From Flagellimonas hymeniacidonis (GTDB taxonomy: Bacteria; Bacteroidota; Bacteroidia; Flavobacteriales; Flavobacteriaceae), in the NCBI RefSeq assembly GCF_008040165.1, contig NZ_VRUR01000001.1:122150-186149 (forward strand): 64,000 nt of DNA, written 5' to 3'. Under the pieces are notes generated by a model that saw only the letters and a program-made list of their open reading frames with translations, did not search any database and was not told the origin of the DNA. Shown in pieces: positions 17,260 through 26,399 of the stretch. Position 1 is the first letter of the stretch. Each line of letters starts with the position of its first letter. The translations under genes and the position numbers were made by a program.

Positions 17260-18513
17260 TTATACTGTTTCCGTTTTTAATGCTTCAGCACCATCTGTTA
17301 CTTTTGGGTGTATGGTTGCTGTTTTCAATCGTTTCATTCTTCTTTTGATGTTGCCTCTCACCACATAATGATCAATGGTAGGTGCAAAAACGTTCATTAA
17401 TAGGATGGCCAAGAAAACACCTTCTGGGTACCCTGGATTAAATACACGAATCATAACAGACATAAAACCAATCAAGAATCCATAAATCCATTTACCTCTA
17501 TTGGTCTGTGATCCTGTTACGGGGTCTGTTGCCATAAACACAATACCAAAGGCCAGCCCTCCTACCAGCAAATGTTGCCAGTACTCAAAGCTCATGAGCC
17601 CATAAAACTTACTGTACACCGGAATCCATTCCGCAGCAACGATACCGTTAAAAATCAGTCCCATTGCAAGAGATCCGATTACGGCACTAAGCATAATTCT
17701 CCAAGAAGCTATTTTTGAAAAAACTAGGAACAAACCACCCAACAAAATCAAAAGTGTGGAGGTCTCCCCTACTGAGCCAGGAATAAATCCGTAGAACATA
17801 TCTGAAAGTGAATATGCAAACTCAGTACTCCCTTGTGCCAAATAGCCTAATACCGTTTCTCCTGAAATGGCATCAGCAGTTCCTGTTCTTTCCACTGCTC
17901 CATGCACCCATACTTGATCTCCACTCATCCATGTTGGATACGCAAAGAACAAAAAGGCACGAATGGTCAATGCAGGGTTTAGGATATTCATCCCTGTACC
18001 TCCAAAAACCTCTTTTCCAATCACTACACCAAAGGCTACGGCAACTGCCAACATCCAAAGTGGTGTATCTACAGGAACAATCAGTGGAACCAACATCCCT
18101 GTCACTAAATATCCTTCTTCTACTTCATGTCCTTTTATCACTGCAAAAATGAATTCGATGGCCAATCCTACTCCATAGGAAACAACAACGATAGGCAATA
18201 CTGTAATTGCTCCCAACCAAAAGTTATCCCATGTTAGAAAGTGTTCAAAAAGTGAGAATTCAGCTGGGAAACCATTGATTGCTGAATAGTGTTGATATCC
18301 CGCATTGAACATTCCAAATAACAAACAAGGCACCAAAGCCAAGATTACCGTGTTCATGGTACGCTTTAAATCGTCTGCTGAACGAACATGACTACCGGAA
18401 TGGGTGGTTTCATTTGGTGAATACAGAAAAGTATGAATGGCATTAAAGGCTGGAGCCATCTTTTTGCCTCGATACTTTAATTTTATCTGATGTAATTTTT
18501 CTTTCATACCCAT
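17260..18513 (-). CDS. nqrB: Na+-translocating NADH:quinone oxidoreductase subunit B
   Basis: 417 residues from ATG 18513, one base after the nqrA stop; a TTG three codons earlier overlaps nqrA and is less likely. A large membrane subunit (about ten helices) that carries covalent FMN and riboflavin and forms part of the ion path. Recognisable segments are GKEVFGGTGMNILNPAL and FMATDPVTGSQTNRGKW. The FMN threonine is expected at T220 in DAISGETVLG, where the usual SGAT motif reads SGET. Confidence 0.94.
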   Translation of the reverse strand: MGMKEKLHQIKLKYRGKKMAPAFNAIHTFLYSPNETTHSGSHVRSADDLKRTMNTVILALVPCLLFGMFNAGYQHYSAINGFPAEFSLFEHFLTWDNFWLGAITVLPIVVVSYGVGLAIEFIFAVIKGHEVEEGYLVTGMLVPLIVPVDTPLWMLAVAVAFGVVIGKEVFGGTGMNILNPALTIRAFLFFAYPTWMSGDQVWVHGAVERTGTADAISGETVLGYLAQGSTEFAYSLSDMFYGFIPGSVGETSTLLILLGGLFLVFSKIASWRIMLSAVIGSLAMGLIFNGIVAAEWIPVYSKFYGLMSFEYWQHLLVGGLAFGIVFMATDPVTGSQTNRGKWIYGFLIGFMSVMIRVFNPGYPEGVFLAILLMNVFAPTIDHYVVRGNIKRRMKRLKTATIHPKVTDGAEALKTETV

Positions 18514-18514
18514 A

Positions 18515-19867
18515 TTATCCAATTTCTTGATGTAATAAATCCAAACCTTCCCTTATGATCTGCTGATGTGGTTGTTTAGAGATACAAATGAATTCTGTTA
18601 GTGAAAAATCTTCCGGAGCAACTTCATATAATCCCAATTGTTCCATTTCATCCAAATCCTTAACCATACACGCCTTAAGCAACTGTAATGGGTAAATATC
18701 CAATGGAAAAACATCTTCATAACGTCCCGTTACCACAAATGCCCTATGTTCACCATTGGTATTGGTGTCCAAATCATATTTCTTATTGGGCTGCATCCAT
18801 GAGAATGTCAACGCCCTAGTGGATGAAATTTTGTTGAAAACTGGCTTGTTCCAACCAAAGAACTCATAATCATCCCCTTCTGGAATAGCAGTAACTGTAT
18901 TGTTATAAAAACCTAAATGCCCTTCTGGGTTGGTTTTTGAACCTGTAAGCACATCTCCATTAATCAACCTAAACTTATCTTGACTTACACCGCTGGCATA
19001 TAAAAAGGTTGAGATTTCCGTACCAATTTTAGTGGTGTAATATTTTGGATCTTTTACTATGGAACCTGCAAGTGCAATAGTGCGTTCTGCGTTAAACCTC
19101 CCTGTTAACAATAACTCTCCCAAAATAATCAAGTCTTGGGGTGATACTGTCCAAATCACCTCACCCTTATTGATTGGGTCGATTTTATTGATTTGGGTTC
19201 CCACCAAGCCAGCTGGATGTGGTCCTGAAACTTTATGAAGGGTAATCCCATCCAACTTCTCCAAAGGAGAGGTATTGGATTTCCCTACAGAAACATGCAC
19301 CTGACCTGGAGTTAACTTAACAAGAGCTGTAATCGCTGCTTGTAGTTCCGTTTCTTTCCCATCTAACACATAATCAGCATTGGCCGCCAAAGGTGCTGTG
19401 GTATATCCTGAAATAAATATCGCTTTTGGAGTAGCTTCTGGATCAGCTATAATATCGTATGGACGCTGCTTTATGAAGGGCCACCCTCCTGATTCCAACA
19501 AGAAAGCTTTGATACTCTCGGCATCGGCTCCTGCTATATCCAGTTTTTGGTGTTCCACATATTCCTGCGTTTTATCTGCAAGAATTTTCAGCGTTAAGAT
19601 TTTTCTTCTAGCACCACGAACAATTTCCACCAATTCTCCACTAACTGGAGACACAAAGAGCATATTCTCTTTGCTCTTATTGTAAAACAATGGCTCTCCA
19701 GCTTTAACCTCGGCTCCTTGTTTTAACAACATTTTTGGTGTAATTCCGTGAAAATCGTCTAGGTTTAGGGCATATACGTTGCTTAAAACGGCTTTGGAAG
19801 TAGTCTGCTCTGCTGCCCCGATGAGATTGATGTTCAATCCCTTTTTAATCCGGATGTCTTTAGACAT
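18515..19867 (-). CDS. nqrA: Na+-translocating NADH:quinone oxidoreductase subunit A
   Basis: 450 residues. The cytoplasmic, cofactor-free subunit associated with quinone binding; family motifs include KGLNINLIGAAEQ at the start, FVSPVSGELVEIVRGARRK, HKVSGPHPAGLVGTQINKI and SRALTFSWMQPN. It is the first gene of the operon, with a well-placed -7 box at 19902-19909. Length is typical. Confidence 0.95.
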   Translation of the reverse strand: MSKDIRIKKGLNINLIGAAEQTTSKAVLSNVYALNLDDFHGITPKMLLKQGAEVKAGEPLFYNKSKENMLFVSPVSGELVEIVRGARRKILTLKILADKTQEYVEHQKLDIAGADAESIKAFLLESGGWPFIKQRPYDIIADPEATPKAIFISGYTTAPLAANADYVLDGKETELQAAITALVKLTPGQVHVSVGKSNTSPLEKLDGITLHKVSGPHPAGLVGTQINKIDPINKGEVIWTVSPQDLIILGELLLTGRFNAERTIALAGSIVKDPKYYTTKIGTEISTFLYASGVSQDKFRLINGDVLTGSKTNPEGHLGFYNNTVTAIPEGDDYEFFGWNKPVFNKISSTRALTFSWMQPNKKYDLDTNTNGEHRAFVVTGRYEDVFPLDIYPLQLLKACMVKDLDEMEQLGLYEVAPEDFSLTEFICISKQPHQQIIREGLDLLHQEIG

Positions 19868-19901
19868 ATTGTTGTAGACCTTTTGTTATCAAAATTGCAC
19901 G

Positions 19902-19909
19902 CAAATTTA
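19902..19909 (-). promoter_or_regulatory. -7 promoter box (TAAATTTG) for the nqr operon
   Basis: An exact TAnnTTTG on the minus strand, 34 bases before the nqrA start codon. It lies in the ~150-base divergent region shared with the Plug gene at 20019. Confidence 0.55.
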
Positions 19910-20018
19910 GCACTAAATGGATTGTTTTCATAATAATTGACCATAAAAATGGGATTACATCGAGCTAAATTTGCTCGGCACACTTTTTGTTTACCTTTAC
20001 CCAAAATTTAAGGCCTAA

Positions 20019-21263
20019 ATGCGCTTTTTGATCAAACAATTATTCTTTTGCCTTTTTGTCTCCAGTATTTTTGCCCAAGTACAAGAAGAAGTAAATCCTC
20101 CAAGCAATATAAAGACCGTTGTTTTTAGAGGACCTACGGAAGATCAATTTCCATTACTAAAGCTGGGCGAATCCATGACCCTGGAGTTTGATGACCTTAC
20201 AGCAAGTGAACAGGATTACTATTACAAAATTGTACATTGTGATTATGATTGGACGCCTTCACAACTCTTAAAATCGCAATATTTGGTTGGGGCAGACAAC
20301 CAGCGGATCATCGATTACGAAAATAGTTACACCACCCTCCAACCCTATTCCAATTATCGCCTAACCATTCCCAATGAAAATGTAAAACTAAAGGTAAGTG
20401 GCAATTATCTTATTGAAATCTATAATAGTTATGGGGAATTGCAATTTTCGCGAAGGTTCATCATTTATCGCGATTTGGTTTCTGTGGGAGGTACGGTAAA
20501 ACGTTCTCGTGACTTTAATTTTTTAAATGAAAAACAAGTTGTACAATTCAACATCAACACGGCTGGTTTTCCTGTGGTGAATCCAAAAAAAGAAGTAAAG
20601 GTTGCCATTCTTCAAAATCATTTTTGGCCAACCGCTTTGTATGATGTAAAACCTCAATTTACCATAGGCACCGAACTAGTTTACAAATATGACCAAGAAA
20701 CTAGTTTTTATGGGGGCAATGAATTTTTGAATTTTGACACCAAAGACCTACGTTCACCCACTTTTGCAATTTCAAGGGTAGAATTCAAGGAGCTTTACAA
20801 TCATTATTTATTTACCAATGATTACCGCTATGATCGCCCCTATACTTATTTTCCGGATATTAATGGAGATTTTGTAGTACGCACCATGCAAGGTGAAGAT
20901 GTATCTCGCGAAGCGGAATATTCCGAAGTGCATTTTAGTTTACCGTATTCAAATGAGATAGGACTGGACAATGTTTATGTTTTTGGTAAGTTCAACAATT
21001 ATGAACTCGGTGATGAAAATAAAATGAACTTTAATTCCGAAAGTGGAAAGATGGAGCTTATTCTTCCCATAAAACAGGGGTTTTACAATTATAAATATGT
21101 GGTTGAGCGTGATGATGGAACTATTGATCTTAATCACGTTAGCGGAAACTTTCATTTCACAGAAAACAACTACCTTATTTTGGTGTATTATCGAGATTTT
21201 GGAGACATGTACGACAGTGTAATTGGTATCGGTTCCGTCAACTCTAGAACTATTAGTAATTAA
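20019..21263 (+). CDS. Type IX secretion system Plug protein (DUF5103 family)
   Basis: 414 residues with a signal peptide ending SSIFAQ. Matches the DUF5103 family: FRGPTEDQFPLLKLGESM near the start, then YYYKIVHCDYDW, QYLVGADNQRIIDYENSY and FLNEKQVVQFNIN. From the literature, a protein of this family closes the periplasmic side of the SprA translocon of type IX secretion. The C-terminal half holds an immunoglobulin-like, glycogen-binding-type segment (NVYVFGKFNNYELG). It is divergent from nqrA; a near-consensus box TACCTTTA lies at 19992-19999. Confidence 0.85.
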   Translation: MRFLIKQLFFCLFVSSIFAQVQEEVNPPSNIKTVVFRGPTEDQFPLLKLGESMTLEFDDLTASEQDYYYKIVHCDYDWTPSQLLKSQYLVGADNQRIIDYENSYTTLQPYSNYRLTIPNENVKLKVSGNYLIEIYNSYGELQFSRRFIIYRDLVSVGGTVKRSRDFNFLNEKQVVQFNINTAGFPVVNPKKEVKVAILQNHFWPTALYDVKPQFTIGTELVYKYDQETSFYGGNEFLNFDTKDLRSPTFAISRVEFKELYNHYLFTNDYRYDRPYTYFPDINGDFVVRTMQGEDVSREAEYSEVHFSLPYSNEIGLDNVYVFGKFNNYELGDENKMNFNSESGKMELILPIKQGFYNYKYVVERDDGTIDLNHVSGNFHFTENNYLILVYYRDFGDMYDSVIGIGSVNSRTISN

Positions 21264-21293
21264 TTATCTTTAGCTTCAAATCCTATCAGGATA

Positions 21294-22490
21294 ATGGAGG
21301 ACGACAAACCAAGTATAATTACCAAAGGCCGATACGAATTAAAATTTAGAGGCACAGAATGCCTCAACTGTGGCCACCTTTTAGATATCAGTGATAAATA
21401 CTGCCCTAATTGCTCCCAAGCCAACAGTACTAAAAAGTTAATCCTCAAGGATTTTTGGGATGAGTTCTTTTCTAGTTTAATCAATTACGATTCCAAGTTA
21501 TTAAAAACCCTATATGCCCTTCTGGTAAAGCCTGGCACCATCACCAAAGATTATATTAAAGGTAAGCGTATTGCCTATACCAATCCATTCCGATTTTTAT
21601 TGAGTTTGGCATTTCTGTATTTCCTAATGGCCACTTATGATAATAGTCTTTACAATTTGGACAATCTTGGCTTAGAAGATAAAATTGAGCAAACGGGGCC
21701 CTTGTCCTACAGTTTTAATAATGGAAAAACTGCTTCTGACAGCATCAACGCGAAAGAACAGACCGAAAAAGCACTAAAGCAGCTTGATTCCTTGAAGAAT
21801 TTAGAAAATGTCCATATTCCAGGAATTCAAAATTTGGACACATTACAGACCTTAATAGGTCAAGGGATAAAAGAAGAGGCAAAAAAAGATTCTTTTATGC
21901 TTGCAAATCCTCGAAAATACTTTGAAAACCTTCAAAACAACAATTCTGGAGGTCTTGGGGGAAGAATGGAGTTTTTCTTTACATTTCTGCAAAAGGACTC
22001 TATAAAAACCTTCGAAGAAGCAAAAGAAAAATATGGGGCCAATGAGACTTGGAGAAATAAAGTGGCCTTTAATGGATCCAAGAGCTCTCTTAAAGCAATT
22101 GCGCAACCTGGGACATACTTAAACAATACAATTGCTAAGCTGCCTTTGGTCATTTTCTTCTTTCTTCCCATATTCACAGTTTTCCTTTGGGTGGTTTACA
22201 TCAGGAAAAAATACACCTACACCGATCATCTTATCTTTAGCTTTCACAACCAATCATTATTATTTATCTTGCTCATCCTTAGCCTGATAATAGATACAAT
22301 TTTCAATACGGCTAGTGCAGGTATATTTTTACTGATTTTCGGTTTTTACCTGTACAAAGCAATGAGAAAATTTTACGGGCAAGGAAGGGTTAAAACGATT
22401 GTCAAATACATTTTCCTAAACACGATGTTCGCCTTTTTAGGTTTTATTGTGGTAATCATTTTGTTTACGGGAAGTGTCTTTACCTATTAG
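21294..22490 (+). CDS. DUF3667 membrane protein with N-terminal zinc ribbon
   Basis: 398 residues. An N-terminal zinc ribbon (CLNCGH...YCPNCSQ) is followed by the DUF3667 signature (FWDEFFSSLINYDSKLLKT, LVKPGTITKDYIKGKR, YTNPFRFLLSLAFLYF). Hydrophobic segments lie near residues 95-110 and at ~280-395 (about four helices), with a long soluble, helical insert between. Function unknown; the family is common in Bacteroidota. apaG starts four bases after its stop, so the two are probably co-transcribed. Confidence 0.85.
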   Translation: MEDDKPSIITKGRYELKFRGTECLNCGHLLDISDKYCPNCSQANSTKKLILKDFWDEFFSSLINYDSKLLKTLYALLVKPGTITKDYIKGKRIAYTNPFRFLLSLAFLYFLMATYDNSLYNLDNLGLEDKIEQTGPLSYSFNNGKTASDSINAKEQTEKALKQLDSLKNLENVHIPGIQNLDTLQTLIGQGIKEEAKKDSFMLANPRKYFENLQNNNSGGLGGRMEFFFTFLQKDSIKTFEEAKEKYGANETWRNKVAFNGSKSSLKAIAQPGTYLNNTIAKLPLVIFFFLPIFTVFLWVVYIRKKYTYTDHLIFSFHNQSLLFILLILSLIIDTIFNTASAGIFLLIFGFYLYKAMRKFYGQGRVKTIVKYIFLNTMFAFLGFIVVIILFTGSVFTY

Positions 22491-22494
22491 AACT

Positions 22495-22881
22495 ATGTTC
22501 ACTCAAATCACAAAAGGAATTAAAGTATCTGTGCAAACCACTTTCGAGGGCACATTCTTTAAAAACTACAAAATGCATTATGCCTTTGGATATACTATCA
22601 CCATAGAAAACCAAAGTAAAGATGCCGTGCAATTAACAGCCAGGCATTGGGACATTTTTGATGCTTTAAAAGAATTGGAAACAGTGGACGGGGAAGGGGT
22701 CATTGGCAAAAAACCCGTAATCAAACCTGGCAAATCCCACACCTATAGCTCGGGCTGTTTATTGGCATCCCCTATCGGTGCAATGCGGGGGTATTATCAC
22801 ATGGTTAATTTTAGTTCTACGGAAGAATTTGAGGTTGAAATCCCCACCTTTAAATTTGCTGCTCCCTTTGCCATAAACTAG
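22495..22881 (+). CDS. apaG: ApaG domain protein
   Basis: 128 residues from ATG 22495; an upstream start would overlap the previous gene. The fibronectin-III-like ApaG fold is visible through YTITIENQSKDAVQLTARHW, GVIGKKPVIKPGKSHTYSSG and GAMRGYYHMVN. ApaG was linked to Co2+/Mg2+ resistance in enteric bacteria, but its biochemical activity is unsettled. Length is typical. Confidence 0.93.
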   Translation: MFTQITKGIKVSVQTTFEGTFFKNYKMHYAFGYTITIENQSKDAVQLTARHWDIFDALKELETVDGEGVIGKKPVIKPGKSHTYSSGCLLASPIGAMRGYYHMVNFSSTEEFEVEIPTFKFAAPFAIN

Positions 22882-22915
22882 TCGCAATTCATTTTATAAT
22901 CGCTATTCCTTTTAC

Positions 22916-22923
22916 TACCTTTG
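22916..22923 (+). promoter_or_regulatory. -7 promoter box (TACCTTTG) for pruA
   Basis: An exact TAnnTTTG box, 31 bases before the pruA ATG at 22955, in the short gap after apaG. Confidence 0.55.
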
Positions 22924-22954
22924 GTGGAATTTTTAATACATAAAAATCATCACT

Positions 22955-24583
22955 ATGGGAAAAGGTTTTTTTCAAGTTCCAACCGCATATAACGAGCCTA
23001 TAAAAAGTTATGCTCCAGGTACTCCGGAACGTGAAGAAGTATTGCAACAATATGATGCATACTACAAAGGAAAGGTCGAAGTTCCTTTATATATAGGTTC
23101 TGAAGAGATTAGGACTGGAAACACTAAACCGATGTCTCCTCCACATGAGCACAAGCATGTTGTAGGGCAATTCCATTTAGCAGAAAAAAAACATATAGAA
23201 CGGGCTATTTCAAATGGCTTGGAAGCTCGTGAAGAATGGGCCAATTTAACTTGGGAGCAACGCGCAGCAATCTTTTTAAAGGCTGCGGAACTTATCGCAG
23301 GGCCTTACCGAGCAAAAATTAATGCTGCCACCATGATGGCACAATCTAAAACCATTCATCAAGCGGAAATCGATGCTGCATGTGAATTTATAGATTTTCT
23401 TAGGTTCAATGTAGAGTACATGACCCAAATCTATACTGAACAGCCAGAGTCGGCAGAAGGTATCTGGAACCGTGTGGAATATAGACCGCTGGAAGGTTTT
23501 GTATACGCCATTACTCCTTTTAATTTTACTGCTATTGCGGGTAATCTACCTGCAAGCGCAGCTATGATGGGAAACGTTGTAATTTGGAAACCTAGCGACA
23601 GTCAAGTATTCTCTGCAAAAGTGATTATCGATGTCTTCAAAGAAGCAGGTTTGCCAGATGGAGTTATCAATGTAGTATTTGGGGATCCAGTGATGATTAC
23701 GGAAACTATTCTATCAAGTCCAGATTTTTCTGGCCTACACTTTACAGGTTCTACCTTTGTTTTTAAAGAATTATGGAAACAGATTGGGAACAACATTCAT
23801 ACCTATAAGACCTATCCAAGAATTGTTGGTGAAACTGGTGGAAAAGATTTTATAGTTGCCCACCCATCTGCAAAACCCAAACAAGTGGCTACTGCCATTG
23901 TTAGGGGGGCATTTGAGTTCCAAGGTCAAAAATGTAGTGCCGCATCAAGAGTTTATCTACCAAAATCTACAGCCAATGAAATTTTAGATTTCGTTAAAGC
24001 TGATATTGCCTCTTTTAATAAGCCTGGTTCTCCTGCGGATATGAGCAACTTTATTACGGCAGTGATCCACGAAGGCTCTTTTGATAAGCTTGCCAAATAT
24101 ATTGATCAAGCCAAAGCTGATAACAATGCAGAAATAATTGCTGGTGGAGGTTATGATAAATCTGTTGGGTATTTTATTGAACCAACAGTTATTTTAACCC
24201 AAGATGCCAAATACACTACCATGTGTACGGAACTTTTTGGACCAGTAGTGACCATTTATGTGTATGACGATGCTGATTGGGCAGAAACGCTAAAGTTAGT
24301 CGATGGCACCTCAGAATACGCATTAACTGGAGCTGTTTTGGCCACAGATCGCTATGCGATTGACGAAGCTACAGTGGCATTGCAAAATTGTGCCGGTAAC
24401 TTCTATATCAATGACAAGCCGACAGGTGCGGTAGTTGGTCAACAACCGTTCGGTGGAGCAAGAGCTTCTGGAACCAATGACAAAGCTGGTTCAGCACAGA
24501 ACTTATTACGATGGGTATCACCAAGGTTGATAAAAGAGACCTTTGTTACTCCCGAAGATTACAGATATCCATTTTTAGGGTAA
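22955..24583 (+). CDS. pruA: L-glutamate gamma-semialdehyde (1-pyrroline-5-carboxylate) dehydrogenase
   Basis: 542 residues. It oxidises glutamate semialdehyde to glutamate with NAD+, the second step of proline degradation. It matches the stand-alone type-2 family, with no proline dehydrogenase domain: AITPFNFTAIAGNLP, general base E293 in GETGGKDF, catalytic C327 in GQKCSAASR, and a C-terminal PFGGARASGTNDKAGS. No putA/prodh gene is adjacent. The nat gene follows after 15 bases with no visible terminator. Confidence 0.95.
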   Translation: MGKGFFQVPTAYNEPIKSYAPGTPEREEVLQQYDAYYKGKVEVPLYIGSEEIRTGNTKPMSPPHEHKHVVGQFHLAEKKHIERAISNGLEAREEWANLTWEQRAAIFLKAAELIAGPYRAKINAATMMAQSKTIHQAEIDAACEFIDFLRFNVEYMTQIYTEQPESAEGIWNRVEYRPLEGFVYAITPFNFTAIAGNLPASAAMMGNVVIWKPSDSQVFSAKVIIDVFKEAGLPDGVINVVFGDPVMITETILSSPDFSGLHFTGSTFVFKELWKQIGNNIHTYKTYPRIVGETGGKDFIVAHPSAKPKQVATAIVRGAFEFQGQKCSAASRVYLPKSTANEILDFVKADIASFNKPGSPADMSNFITAVIHEGSFDKLAKYIDQAKADNNAEIIAGGGYDKSVGYFIEPTVILTQDAKYTTMCTELFGPVVTIYVYDDADWAETLKLVDGTSEYALTGAVLATDRYAIDEATVALQNCAGNFYINDKPTGAVVGQQPFGGARASGTNDKAGSAQNLLRWVSPRLIKETFVTPEDYRYPFLG

Positions 24584-24598
24584 ACAAAATTGCTTGCA

Positions 24599-25366
24599 AT
24601 GAACGTTTCAGCCTACTTAGAAAGAATTAATTTCAAGAAGAAGGTTGAGACTGATAAATCCACTTTATTTGAACTTCAAAGGGCACACTTGTTAAGTGTG
24701 CCCTTTGAAAATTTGGACATCCATTACAACAGGGAAATTGTTTTGGATACAAATATCATTTTTGAAAAAATTGTTACCCACAAGAGAGGCGGGTTTTGTC
24801 ACGAGCTAAACGGCCTTTTTTACACACTTCTCAAAGAGATTGGATTTAACGTTCATTTGGTTTCAGCTCGAGTTTATTCCGAAAAAAATCAATACGGTAA
24901 AGAATTTGGTCATATGGCCATTTTTGCAACTATCAATGAAGAACAGTTTCTGGTAGATGTTGGTTTTGGCAGATTCTCATTTGCACCGCTGCCTATAATA
25001 ATTGATAAACCTCATACGGATGAATATGGAGTTTTTGTATTTGACCATTATGATGATGACTATTTGAGGGTATGTACACAAGAGAATGGTATCTTAATTC
25101 CTCAGTATATCTTTAGTCCTAAGTCCCGCAAACTATCTGAGTTCAAGAATATGTGCCATTATCAACAGACTAGCGTAGAATCACATTTTACCCAAAAAAA
25201 GGTGATTTCCATTAGTACACCGAATGGACGTGTTACCCTGAACAACACCAAAATAAAGATTATTGATGGTGCAAAAACTGAAGAAATCGAGTTTAATGAG
25301 GATCAATTCGAGGTGCTTCTTAAAAATTACTTCGATATTGTTATGAAAATTGGAGAATCAAAGTAA
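24599..25366 (+). CDS. nat: Arylamine N-acetyltransferase
   Basis: 255 residues from ATG 24599. It transfers acetyl from acetyl-CoA to arylamines, hydrazines and related compounds. The catalytic triad is visible: C67 in KRGGFCHELN, H105 in FGHMAIFA and D120 in LVDVGFGR; SVPFENLDIHY is the family N-terminal motif. A perfect 16-bp hairpin (24675-24709) lies inside the early coding region without breaking the reading frame. The next gene starts inside its last 17 bases. Confidence 0.92.
   Translation: MNVSAYLERINFKKKVETDKSTLFELQRAHLLSVPFENLDIHYNREIVLDTNIIFEKIVTHKRGGFCHELNGLFYTLLKEIGFNVHLVSARVYSEKNQYGKEFGHMAIFATINEEQFLVDVGFGRFSFAPLPIIIDKPHTDEYGVFVFDHYDDDYLRVCTQENGILIPQYIFSPKSRKLSEFKNMCHYQQTSVESHFTQKKVISISTPNGRVTLNNTKIKIIDGAKTEEIEFNEDQFEVLLKNYFDIVMKIGESK
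24675..24709. repeat. Perfect 16-bp inverted repeat with 3-base loop inside nat
   Basis: The left arm (24675-24690) is TTCAAAGGGCACACTT; the right arm (24694-24709) is its exact reverse complement, and the loop is GTT. It is the strongest hairpin I noticed in the window and lies wholly in coding sequence. No T-run follows it on either strand, so it is not a standard terminator. Confidence 0.85.
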
Positions 25367-26330
25367 ACATAGAGCCTTCTTTCTTGTTCCCCCAGAAGTT
25401 CAACTTTTGGACATTGCTGGGCCCGCCCATCTTTTTTATGAGGCCAACGAATATGGGGCAAGTGTTAAAACCCACTATTTAAGCCTAAATACATCTTCCA
25501 AAGAAATTTCCAGCGCTGGGGTTTCTTTAGGGAATTTAGAGGAATTTGAGAATTTTAGCTTAAACCAAGACGATCTTATTTTTATTCCCGGTTTAGAATC
25601 CCACCTATTTTATAACAAAAATTTTATTCAACAGAATCAACACTTTTTCACCTGGCTACAAAAACAACATCAACAGGGTGCAAAAATATGCTCAGTGTGC
25701 ACAGGTGCTTACCTCATGGCCTATGCTGGGCTTTTCAATGGAAAAAATTGTACTACCCATTGGAAGTATTTGGAAGATTTTCAGTCCAGATTTCCTAAAA
25801 CGAAATTGCTCAGGGATAGATTGATTGTAAAAGACAACAATCTATATTCAAGTGCAGGGGTCTCATCAGGAATAGACTTGGCCTTATTCCTTTTAGAGGA
25901 GCTTTTTGGACCTATTTTTGCCACTAAGGTTGCCAAAGAAGTGGTTATCTATTTAAGAAGAACAGAGCAAGATCCACAGCTTAGTATTTTTCTACAATAT
26001 CGCAACCACTTGGATAATCGCGTACATCTAGTTCAAGATATATTGGCACAAAATTTACACAAGAAAATTGGCATTGAAGAATTAGCAGAGCGGGTGCATA
26101 TGAGCCCAAGAAACCTAACGAGATTGTTTAAGAAAACCACCGAAATTACTATAGGTGAATATTTGGATAAGCTAAGGGTTGAAAGAGCAATACAGCTCCT
26201 ATCCAATGGCTCAAAAGTGAGTTCTGCATCTACTTCCTGTGGATTAAAAAGTGCCAATCAACTAAGAAAATTGCTTAAAAAACATACCGCTTCCCTTCCT
26301 TCGGATTGGAAAGAACTGTTGTCCCAATAG
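25350..26330 (+). CDS. GlxA-like transcriptional regulator (DJ-1/PfpI domain plus AraC-type DNA-binding domain)
   Basis: 326 residues, starting at a TTG inside the end of nat (17-base overlap); no in-frame ATG lies nearby. Residues ~8-190 form a DJ-1/PfpI domain (FFLVPPEVQLLDIAGPAHLF; nucleophile-elbow-like KICSVCTGAYLMAYAG; SAGVSSGIDLAL). Residues ~225-326 form two AraC helix-turn-helix units (IGIEELAERVHMSPRNLTRL, then RVERAIQLLSNG). The family activates nearby operons in response to small molecules. The overlap suggests translational coupling with nat; the effector is unknown. Confidence 0.9.
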   Translation: MENQSKHRAFFLVPPEVQLLDIAGPAHLFYEANEYGASVKTHYLSLNTSSKEISSAGVSLGNLEEFENFSLNQDDLIFIPGLESHLFYNKNFIQQNQHFFTWLQKQHQQGAKICSVCTGAYLMAYAGLFNGKNCTTHWKYLEDFQSRFPKTKLLRDRLIVKDNNLYSSAGVSSGIDLALFLLEELFGPIFATKVAKEVVIYLRRTEQDPQLSIFLQYRNHLDNRVHLVQDILAQNLHKKIGIEELAERVHMSPRNLTRLFKKTTEITIGEYLDKLRVERAIQLLSNGSKVSSASTSCGLKSANQLRKLLKKHTASLPSDWKELLSQ

Positions 26331-26368
26331 TGCGCCTCATTGTCCTTTCGATACTAGTCTTTGTAATG

Positions 26369-26376
26369 TAGTTTTG
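26369..26376 (+). promoter_or_regulatory. -7 promoter box (TAGTTTTG) for the DJ-1/PfpI gene
   Basis: A match to TAnnTTTG, 24 bases before the ATG at 26400. It suggests this gene is transcribed separately from the regulator upstream. Confidence 0.5.
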
Positions 26377-26399
26377 AAGTATCATCAAAAATCAAAAAC

